A stretch of 5,992 nt of DNA from Pseudomonadota bacterium (GTDB lineage: Bacteria > Pseudomonadota > Gammaproteobacteria > Pseudomonadales > Cellvibrionaceae), in contig JAEZGT010000199.1 of the NCBI GenBank assembly GCA_023416875.1, positions 1 to 5,992 of the forward strand. Reading direction: 5' to 3'. The position numbers and the translations under genes were made by a program. A model generated the notes under the pieces. The model made no database searches and was not told where the DNA came from. It was given only the letters and a program-made list of their open reading frames with translations. Shown here piece after piece: positions 1 through 5,606 of the stretch. Positions within the stretch are counted from its first letter, which is position 1. The number at the start of each line of letters is the position of its first letter.

Positions 1-750
1 TCCGTTGAGTGGACGAGGGACGAGTACAACTGGGAGCCGCTTGACCGCGCCTACAGCTATGCCAAACAAAACGGCATTGTATTTAAACAACACACATTAG
101 TTTGGGGCGCAACGCTTCAAAACTGGACAGCTGGCCTGTCGCAGACGGAGATGGCCGACGAATTTGAAGAGTGGATACGGGAGTACTGCAATCGCTATCC
201 GGACACTGATCTGATCGATGTCGTGAACGAGGCACTACCGGGGCATAATCCCGCCCGTCACGCGCAGCGCGCATTCGGCAGCGACTGGATTACCCGATCA
301 TTTCAATTGGCGAGACAGTACTGCCCTAATTCGATACTGATTTTGAATGACTACAACGTCATTCGATGGGAAACGGAAGAATTTATCGAAATGGCTCGCC
401 CTGTTATAGCGTCCGGTTACATGGACGCCATCGGCTTGCAGGCGCATGGTTTAGATGGCTATCCCGCTGCAGCTATCCAGCAGAAGTTGGATTACCTATG
501 GGAGCAATTGCAGGTGCCCATCTACATCAGCGAGTACGACGTGGAGAAGGTCGATGACGCCGAACAGTTGAAGACCTATCAAGAGCAATTCCCCGTGTTT
601 TACAACCACCCGCATGTTAAAGGTATCACCATCTGGGGATACATATACGGCAGAACCTGGAGACCAGGCACTGGCCTGATACACGAGGATGGTAGGCATC
701 GTCCGGCGATGACCTGGTTGATGGAGTATATTCGGGATAACCCGCGCTAA
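1..750 (+). CDS. GH10 endo-beta-1,4-xylanase, C-terminal part (5' end outside window)
   Basis: Glycoside hydrolase family 10 enzymes cut internal beta-1,4 bonds of xylan with retention of configuration, normally after export. The frame is open from base 1 and yields 249 visible codons, so the signal peptide, any carbohydrate-binding module and the first strands of the TIM barrel are missing. Visible landmarks in order: HTLVW (bases 91-105), the VVNEA block with the acid/base Glu at 229-231, NDYN at 346-357, GLQAH at 433-447, ISEYD with the nucleophile Glu at 532-534, then GITIWGYIYGRTW and a C-terminal RPAMTWLMEYI. The WGYxxGRTW and SEYD forms are those I recall from the Bacteroides/Cellvibrio-like GH10 branch rather than the classical ITELD type. 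The protein ends straight after the catalytic domain, with no C-terminal binding module. One oddity is that the usual Gln in the HxLVWxxQxPxW stretch is Thr here. Family assignment is secure; exact substrate is inferred. Confidence 0.93.
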   Translation, partial: SVEWTRDEYNWEPLDRAYSYAKQNGIVFKQHTLVWGATLQNWTAGLSQTEMADEFEEWIREYCNRYPDTDLIDVVNEALPGHNPARHAQRAFGSDWITRSFQLARQYCPNSILILNDYNVIRWETEEFIEMARPVIASGYMDAIGLQAHGLDGYPAAAIQQKLDYLWEQLQVPIYISEYDVEKVDDAEQLKTYQEQFPVFYNHPHVKGITIWGYIYGRTWRPGTGLIHEDGRHRPAMTWLMEYIRDNPR

Positions 751-762
751 TTTCTCTTGCTA

Positions 763-2769
763 TCAATTAAATATCTCTGGAAGGGCGCTCGCGAATTTTG
801 TATGCAGAGCCGTGGCCAAATATATGGCATAAGGAACACTGATGTGTTCTGCATCGCTGTACATAATCAAGTCGTTGTACACAGTTACGCATGTTTCTGA
901 CGTGCAAAAATAATTCGTCATGTCGACAGTTTTTATCTTGTCAAAGTCTTCAACTATAGGTTGTGCGGGATCCTCTGCTAATAATATTTGTGACTTTTCT
1001 AAGGAGCAGTTAAGTGGATCAAGCTTGTTTCGTGCGATGCAATCTGCCGGATCAAAAGAAAACCGCGGATTATCGCGAATGCCGATCATCGGAATATTCC
1101 GTTTTTCAAGGGCTTTCCACTGTTCAATGTAGGTTCCAGGGACGTGCTCCGGCATGTCTTCTTCGGCGGCCCGGGTTGAGTTGGTGACCACCACTGCTGG
1201 CTTTAATTCTGCCAAGTGATCGATCACATTTTTATTCCACTCTGCGCAGGAAGGATCCGAATTCTCCAAATGCCCAAATGGACAGCGGCTTTTGGTGATG
1301 TTGACGATTTTGTAGCCTTTGTCCTTTCCAATAACGTCCAGGGCCGGCAACCATTGCAGTGCGTGAGAGCCCCCAACTAAAGCTATGATTTTGTCCGATG
1401 AGGTATCTCCGTAAGCGCAGGTGATGACTTTGGGTGATGCGGGATTTTGATTACATCCTTCTATATAGGCTTGTGGATACAATCTTTTAGCGAGCAGAAA
1501 CTGCTGATAATGAACTGTGGTGGCGCTGGTTTGGACGCTGACTGCCGGACCTTCAAACTGGAAGTTATGGTCGGCGCGATAATCCTTAATCATTAAGAAA
1601 AAGAACAGCTTCACGGTAAAGGCAATCAATACGACAGGCGCCGCAAATTTAAAACCCAGAAAGAATGCGGAAAACGCGGAATTTGAAGCCCGCGCGCCAT
1701 CTCGGGACTGGCCTCTGAGCGGAGTTTCAACAAAGCGAGTAGTTAAATATGCCAGCGTAATAGCAAGAGCCATGATGCCCAAACCTGGTAGCAAGCCGAT
1801 ATTCGTAGCACCTGTTGCTTCTTTATAAAAAATCAGTAAAGGCCAATGCCATAAATAAATGGTGAAGGAAATACTTCCCAAAAAGGCAAGTACCGGATGC
1901 ATTAAAAAGCGTCCTACCCAATTGGAGAGGCCCTGGGGGTTGGAAAGGAGAAGGAACACAGCGGCAAGTACCGGCATGGCGGCGACATATCCAGGAAATG
2001 GTGCAGTCTTCGGTATGACAAACCCGGTAAGAAGAACTGCAGCAAGTCCGATATAACTCAAAACTTGCCGAATTTTTCTGGGCACTGTTATCAGGGGGAT
2101 TAATAACGCTGAAAGAACTCCGCAGAAAAACTCCCAGCTGCGAGTCAGAGGACTGAAATACGCCGTCTCGGGAGAGCGATAAGTCGCGACCACGGAAAAG
2201 ATAAATGAGGCTGCTGCTATGCACGCAAATACGCCAACGATTGGGATGACAGACCGTCGCCACCGTGCAAGTGTCACACCCAAGAAAAATGCCGCTGGCA
2301 GCACCAAATAAAATTGCATCTGAATAGACATTGCCCAAAATTGCTGGACCGCACTAGCGGGTTCGTTGCGGGCAAAGTAGTCCACAGAGGTTTTCATCAG
2401 CTGGAGATTTTCCAGGTGAAATGCGCTGGCAATCGTTTCGTCAACAACTCGAACCCACTGGGTTTCAGGGATAAACAGGTAGGAAAATGCCAATGTCGCC
2501 AGCAGCACCGTGTAGGCCGAAGGCGCAATACGTTTAATGATTTTTCCCCAGAAATCGATGGGAGCAATGTCTCCTTCTTTGGCGAGGCGCGAAAGAATGA
2601 CCGTGGCCATGAAGTAACCGGAGATAACGAAAAAGATATCAACTCCACCAGACACTTTGCCGAGCCACAGGTGGTAGATCATGATGAGCAGTGCACCAAT
2701 GGCGCGGATTCCCTGGATATCCTGGCGATAATCTTTTGTCGAGTAAATGTGAAAAATGTTTGGCGTCAT
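763..2769 (-). CDS. Membrane acyltransferase 3 / SGNH fusion (OafA/YrhL-like)
   Basis: Predicted 668-aa inner-membrane O-acyltransferase of the type that acetylates O-antigen, exopolysaccharide or other surface glycans. Residues ~12-350 carry the acyltransferase 3 domain: RQDIQGIRAI then His33 (the conserved catalytic-type His at the end of helix 1), GGVDIFFVISGYF at 41-53, WEFFCGVLSALL at 212-223, SISFTIYLWHWPL at 299-311 and RFVETPLR at 345-352. About ten or eleven hydrophobic helices are visible, the last at ~373-394. Residues ~400-668 form a periplasmic SGNH-type domain: VGGSHALQW with nucleophile candidate Ser468, VVVTN with Asn530, and Asp639-x-x-His642. Eight cysteines in this part suggest disulfides. 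The start is set at the ATG at 2769, because AAGGAG lies 10 bases upstream and the family motif begins about 15 residues in; a longer frame reaching 2910 adds 47 residues unlike the family. The real acceptor glycan cannot be told from this locus. Confidence 0.93.
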   Translation of the reverse strand: MTPNIFHIYSTKDYRQDIQGIRAIGALLIMIYHLWLGKVSGGVDIFFVISGYFMATVILSRLAKEGDIAPIDFWGKIIKRIAPSAYTVLLATLAFSYLFIPETQWVRVVDETIASAFHLENLQLMKTSVDYFARNEPASAVQQFWAMSIQMQFYLVLPAAFFLGVTLARWRRSVIPIVGVFACIAAASFIFSVVATYRSPETAYFSPLTRSWEFFCGVLSALLIPLITVPRKIRQVLSYIGLAAVLLTGFVIPKTAPFPGYVAAMPVLAAVFLLLSNPQGLSNWVGRFLMHPVLAFLGSISFTIYLWHWPLLIFYKEATGATNIGLLPGLGIMALAITLAYLTTRFVETPLRGQSRDGARASNSAFSAFFLGFKFAAPVVLIAFTVKLFFFLMIKDYRADHNFQFEGPAVSVQTSATTVHYQQFLLAKRLYPQAYIEGCNQNPASPKVITCAYGDTSSDKIIALVGGSHALQWLPALDVIGKDKGYKIVNITKSRCPFGHLENSDPSCAEWNKNVIDHLAELKPAVVVTNSTRAAEEDMPEHVPGTYIEQWKALEKRNIPMIGIRDNPRFSFDPADCIARNKLDPLNCSLEKSQILLAEDPAQPIVEDFDKIKTVDMTNYFCTSETCVTVYNDLIMYSDAEHISVPYAIYLATALHTKFASALPEIFN

Positions 2770-2779
2770 TAGTTGGGAG

Positions 2780-2786
2780 CTCCTTT
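2780..2786 (-). promoter_or_regulatory. Ribosome binding site of the acyltransferase gene
   Basis: On the minus strand this reads AAAGGAG, a near-perfect Shine-Dalgarno sequence, 10 bases before the ATG at 2769-2767. It decides the start in favour of 2769 over the upstream in-frame ATG at 2910, which has no comparable site. I saw no convincing sigma-70 promoter for this gene in the 200 bases further upstream. Confidence 0.75.
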
Positions 2787-3147
2787 CGCGATGGGACGCA
2801 TTTATTTTTGTGTATTGTGTAGTTAGTAAGCCGTCACGTGAGGAATTGCCAGCGAGAGTATTACAACGCTTCGGACATATCTTCGTCAGTAGGACGCCTA
2901 AAGGCGGCATTTTACTAGGGTTTGGTGTCGTCTCACTATTGATTGTGGGAGTGGCTGTAGTAACAAAAGCTTAGTCGGTGTAGGTTGAATTGAAATGTCA
3001 TATAAATTGGCGGTGTAGCATTGTCATGGCCATGAAAAATCTTAAGTGTCAAGATCTCATTAGTTTCACCCGTACTTTTAAATTCTCACAATGAATGCGC
3101 ACATGTCAGAAATCGGCGAGTGATTTGTTGTCTGAGCTCCCGAGACT

Positions 3148-3186
3148 GCTTTAGCGCCGGTTTTTTGGCGATTTGCGCCGCAAAGC
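3148..3186. repeat. Imperfect inverted repeat (possible hairpin)
   Basis: The left arm GCTTT-A-GCGC (3148-3157) can pair with the right arm GCGC-CGC-AAAGC (3175-3186), giving nine base pairs interrupted by a small internal loop. The loop contains a run of six T (3161-3166). A competing short hairpin GGCG/CGCC sits at 3167-3179. It could be a structured leader, a protein site or the remnant of a terminator. No gene end lies close enough on either strand to call it a terminator. Confidence 0.3.
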
Positions 3187-3242
3187 AGAGGTTATGCCAA
3201 AGTTCCGATTAGGCATCATAGTATAAATATTGGCGTTTATCT

Positions 3243-3290
3243 CGCTGTTAGATGCTCATTATGGGCGCTGCTAAGGATGAGATGCTCGAT
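3243..3290. repeat. Short imperfect direct repeat
   Basis: CGCTG followed by GATGCTC occurs twice: CGCTG at 3243 and 3266, GATGCTC at 3251 and 3281. The gap between the two elements differs by 7 bases because the second copy holds an extra GGATGA-like insertion. It lies about 140-185 bases upstream of the small secreted-protein gene. It may be a degenerate duplication or a pair of regulator sites; chance is also possible at this length. Confidence 0.3.
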
Positions 3291-3378
3291 AAGTGTAAAA
3301 TCTTTCGGCATTTAAACACGCTATACATTAGTTGCTCACAAAATAGCCGTCGAATGGCAGCACCTAACGAACTCTAGA

Positions 3379-3389
3379 CTCGTATCGAG
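3379..3389. repeat. Small palindrome upstream of the secreted-protein gene
   Basis: CTCG-TAT-CGAG is an 11-base inverted repeat 38 bases before the ATG at 3428, a position where an operator could act. Four-base arms are too short to exclude chance. Confidence 0.2.
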
Positions 3390-3427
3390 CTGAGTTAATT
3401 CCATAAACCACAATAGTCAGAATTTAA

Positions 3428-3799
3428 ATGAGAACGGCCTTAACAATTTTTGCGCTCTTATTCGCGTCAATAATCCAAGCGGACGAAATAAGCGAGTGTA
3501 AGGGGACGGTGTTACAAAGGCGTTTCGCCCTCGTGCAATTTGGCCAATTGGCCGACGGCCACATTCGCGCTAAAGGCGTACTTACGGATATTTGTACGAC
3601 ACCTGTTGCGGGAGTCTCCGATAGAGTTCCGGATCTGTTGAAGGGTACGTTGGTCTGTGGCTCAAGCGAGGAGGGGGCTGTTTACTATTCGTGCCAAATT
3701 CCATCCAAAGATCCACCCGTCATTGAAAACTGTCATTATTCTCTTGCCGATCAGTCGGTGAGTTGTGAAAACAGAACCATGGTGACGACGTTTGAGTAA
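3428..3799 (+). CDS. Small exported six-cysteine protein, function unknown
   Basis: A 123-aa protein that I do not recognise. Residues 1-18 form a classic signal peptide: Arg2, a hydrophobic core (ALTIFALLFASII) and a probable cleavage after Gln-Ala before DEIS. The mature part of about 105 residues holds six cysteines (24, 56, 77, 89, 102, 113), an even number fitting three disulfides in the periplasm or outside the cell. No lipobox Cys follows the signal peptide, so it is not a lipoprotein, and no transmembrane segment follows. The last ATG-proximal bases (AGTCAGAATTTAA) hold no good Shine-Dalgarno sequence, so translation may be weak, but the signal peptide starts exactly at this Met, which supports the start. 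It stands alone, with about 650 bases before it and 159 bases before the catalase start. It is probably real because of the combined signal peptide and Cys pattern; function is unassigned. Confidence 0.7.
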   Translation: MRTALTIFALLFASIIQADEISECKGTVLQRRFALVQFGQLADGHIRAKGVLTDICTTPVAGVSDRVPDLLKGTLVCGSSEEGAVYYSCQIPSKDPPVIENCHYSLADQSVSCENRTMVTTFE

Positions 3800-3836
3800 T
3801 TGGACCAAAGAGATGGATTGCAGCTATATTTATTCA

Positions 3837-3864
3837 TGGACGTTTTCTGTGCTCCATATATAAC
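3837..3864 (+). promoter_or_regulatory. Possible sigma-70 promoter for the catalase gene
   Basis: TGGACG (3837-3842, 4 of 6 matches to the -35 consensus) and TATAAC (3859-3864, 5 of 6 to the -10) are separated by 16 bases. A start near 3871 would leave a leader of roughly 88 bases before the GTG at 3959. An inverted pair ATGGA (3836-3840) / TCCAT (3853-3857) overlaps the promoter and could be an operator. I compared the region with the OxyR tetrad pattern (ATAG-N7-CTAT-N7-ATAG-N7-CTAT) and found no good fit. Confidence 0.35.
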
Positions 3865-3945
3865 TTCCTAAACACGTTCATTATTTTGCTTCTCGTGTCC
3901 AACAGCGGCGACCGCCGATGCGGTGATATGCCGCCTTTCTGTTTT

Positions 3946-3951
3946 GAGGAG
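3946..3951 (+). promoter_or_regulatory. Ribosome binding site of the catalase gene
   Basis: GAGGAG lies 7 bases before the GTG at 3959, an ideal spacing. It fixes the start at 3959 rather than at the in-frame GTG at 3923, which has no such site and would add 12 residues unlike catalase N-termini. Confidence 0.85.
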
Positions 3952-3958
3952 ATTGCTT

Positions 3959-5455
3959 GTGAGTAAAAAAACTGATCATTTCCGTGCGTCTACAACCGGT
4001 ACTGGCGCGCCAGCAGTCAGTGACCGAAATTCACTTACCGTGGGGGCCGACGGGCCGATTCTTCTGCATGATGTGCATTTTCTCGAGCAAATGGCCCATT
4101 TCAACCGGGAAAAGGTGCCAGAGCGGCAGCCTCATGCCAAAGGCGGCGGCGCCTTTGGCGTATTCGAAACAACGGAGGATGTCTCTCGTTATACCAAAGC
4201 AGCGCTTTTTCAAAAAGGAACAAAGACGGATATGCTGGCACGATTCTCTACCGTTGCCGGTGAGGCGGGCAGCCCAGACACCTGGCGTGATGTCCGCGGA
4301 TTTTCCTTGAAATTCTATACCGATGAGGGCAACTATGATCTGGTTGGAAATAATACGCCTGTTTTCTTTGTTCGCGATCCGATGAAATTTCCACATTTTA
4401 TCCGCAGTCAAAAACGCCTGCCGGATTCGGGTTTGCGTGACAATCATATGCAGTGGGATTTCTGGACAAACAATCCGGAAACCGCTCACCAAGTCACTTA
4501 TTTAATGGGGCCCCGCGGGTTGCCGCGCACGTGGCGACACATGAATGGCTATGGTTCCCATACCTATATGTGGATCAATAAATCTGGAGAAAAATTCTGG
4601 GTGAAATATCACTTCCATACCAAACAGGGTATGGAGTTTTTCAATAACGCTGAGGCGATGAAAATGGCGGGGCTGGACGCGGATTTCCATCGCCGGGATT
4701 TATTTGACGCGATTGAACGCGGCGAACACCCGAAATGGGAGTTGTCTGTGCAGGTTATGCCGTATGCAGAAGCAAAAGCCTATCGGATTAATCCGTTCGA
4801 TCTCACCAAAACTTGGTCACACAAGGATTATCCTCTCATTAAAGTGGGCACCATGAAACTAAATCGCAACCCGCAGAATTTCTTCGCGGAAATTGAGCAG
4901 GCGGCTTTTTCTCCGGGCAACACAGTGCCGGGTATTGGATTGTCACCGGACAAAATGCTGCTCGGTCGAGCTTTTGCCTATGCAGACGCACAGCGCAATC
5001 GCATTGGCACCAACTTTCATCAGCTGCCGGTCAACCAGCCCAAGTGTCCCGTCAATACCTATATGTTTGACGGTCATATGACCTATCACCACAGCGGCAG
5101 CGCTCCGGTGTATGCCACCAACAGTGGCGGGCGACCTTGGTCCGATGCTACCGGTGAAGTAGATGATGGATGGGAAGCCGATGGCGCTATGGTGCGCAGC
5201 GCTTATACGCTCCGTTCCGAGGATGACGATTTTAGCCAGCCTGGTGTGTTGGTGCGCGAGGTATTTACAGACACTGACCGTGCCTCATTGGTGGAAACGG
5301 TGGCCGGTGCTTTGCTGGGCGGCGTGCGCAGCCCGGTACTCGAGCGGGCCTTTGATTATTGGAAATCCATTGATCCAGAAGTAGGGCGGCGTATCGAAGA
5401 GAAGGTTCGTCACGGCAGCGCTCCGGAGCCGGCTGCGGGAATGAGTGAAAGCTAG
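3959..5455 (+). CDS. katA: Monofunctional haem catalase (KatA-type, small subunit)
   Basis: Converts two hydrogen peroxide to water and oxygen, normally as a cytosolic homotetramer with haem b. The 498-aa length fits small-subunit (clade 3) catalases. Both family signatures are intact: the active-site stretch F48-x-R50...E55-R56-x-x-H59-x-x-GGG with distal His59, and the proximal haem-ligand signature R337-AFAY-ADAQ with Tyr341. The distal Asn is in GNNTPVFF (Asn131/Asn132). The WSHKDYPLIKVG segment (286-297) holds the His that in bovine catalase contacts NADPH, consistent with NADPH binding. The C-terminus from ~400, with AYTLRSEDDDFSQPG, resembles what I recall of actinobacterial and related KatA proteins. 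There is no signal peptide. The gene starts at GTG and appears to have its own promoter. It is followed by 151 bases and then an esterase gene on the same strand. Peroxide-responsive control is likely for the family but no operator is visible. Confidence 0.97.
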   Translation: MSKKTDHFRASTTGTGAPAVSDRNSLTVGADGPILLHDVHFLEQMAHFNREKVPERQPHAKGGGAFGVFETTEDVSRYTKAALFQKGTKTDMLARFSTVAGEAGSPDTWRDVRGFSLKFYTDEGNYDLVGNNTPVFFVRDPMKFPHFIRSQKRLPDSGLRDNHMQWDFWTNNPETAHQVTYLMGPRGLPRTWRHMNGYGSHTYMWINKSGEKFWVKYHFHTKQGMEFFNNAEAMKMAGLDADFHRRDLFDAIERGEHPKWELSVQVMPYAEAKAYRINPFDLTKTWSHKDYPLIKVGTMKLNRNPQNFFAEIEQAAFSPGNTVPGIGLSPDKMLLGRAFAYADAQRNRIGTNFHQLPVNQPKCPVNTYMFDGHMTYHHSGSAPVYATNSGGRPWSDATGEVDDGWEADGAMVRSAYTLRSEDDDFSQPGVLVREVFTDTDRASLVETVAGALLGGVRSPVLERAFDYWKSIDPEVGRRIEEKVRHGSAPEPAAGMSES

Positions 5456-5480
5456 TTTCTACCGATTAGGAAATCATTGG

Positions 5481-5509
5481 AGCGGTCAGGGATGCCGCTG
5501 CAAATTTTT
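5481..5509 (+). terminator. Possible weak intrinsic terminator after the catalase gene
   Basis: AGCGG (5481-5485) and CCGCT (5495-5499) form a perfect five-base stem with a 9-base loop, followed after five bases by TTTTT (5505-5509). It starts 25 bases after the catalase stop. The stem is short and the T run is displaced, so termination would be partial at best. Confidence 0.35.
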
Positions 5510-5528
5510 GGGGCAATTGGCCAAAATT
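5503..5528. repeat. Inverted repeat between catalase and esterase genes
   Basis: AATTTTTGG (5503-5511) pairs with CCAAAATT (5521-5528) with one bulged T, around a 9-base loop that contains the palindrome CAATTG. No T run follows on the plus strand, so this is not a standard terminator for the catalase. It overlaps the T run of the preceding hairpin, so the two structures compete. It may be an operator for the downstream gene or an RNA structure. Confidence 0.35.
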
Positions 5529-5549
5529 CTCCTGCTAACCTTCCCAGGC

Positions 5550-5578
5550 TTTCCATCGTGGCCGCACTCGCCGATACT
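5550..5578 (+). promoter_or_regulatory. Weak candidate promoter for the esterase gene
   Basis: TTTCCA (5550-5555) and GATACT (5573-5578) are 17 bases apart, each matching 4 of 6 consensus bases. This would start transcription near 5585, about 20 bases before the ATG. The match is poor and read-through from the catalase gene is an equally good explanation. Confidence 0.2.
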
Positions 5579-5606
5579 GCCTTTTTGTACTTTTACAGGC
5601 GGCTTT

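Larger units (their letters stand above)
2787..3427. other. Long intergenic block without a convincing gene
   Basis: This stretch of about 640 bases separates the leftward acyltransferase from the rightward small secreted protein and so must hold both of their promoters, although none stands out. Contents seen: a short hairpin CGCC-TAAA-GGCG at 2895-2906; an open frame on the plus strand (2756-2974) with a hydrophobic tail but no ribosome binding site; a 22-codon frame at 3026-3094, also without a binding site; an imperfect hairpin at 3148-3186; a related pair of segments at 3243-3290; a TATAAA box at 3221-3226 without a good -35; and a small palindrome at 3379-3389. No tRNA-like or rRNA-like structure was recognised. 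Confidence 0.6.

Noticed and set aside
1823..2338. 171-codon minus-strand frame inside the acyltransferase gene
   Set aside because: It is a different frame of the same strand as the well-supported acyltransferase, and its product is Cys/Ser-rich without domain motifs.
2770..2910. N-terminal extension of the acyltransferase frame to an ATG at 2910
   Set aside because: The 47 extra residues are unlike the family and lack a ribosome binding site, whereas the ATG at 2769 has AAGGAG upstream and is followed promptly by the family motif.
2895..2914. Hairpin CGCC-TAAA-GGCG followed by ATTTT, terminator-like on the plus strand
   Set aside because: The stem is only four base pairs, the T run is short, and no supported plus-strand gene ends upstream of it.
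3026..3094. 22-codon frame starting ATGGCCATG
   Set aside because: It has no ribosome binding site and no hydrophobic, toxin-like or leader-peptide pattern; frames of this length are expected by chance.
3824..3865. Possible OxyR site before the catalase
   Set aside because: A CTAT tetrad is present at 3824-3827 but the following tetrads do not fall at the required 7-base spacing.
3923..3958. Upstream in-frame GTG start of the catalase
   Set aside because: The GTG at 3959 has an ideal GAGGAG at 7 bases; the upstream GTG has none and adds residues unlike catalase N-termini.
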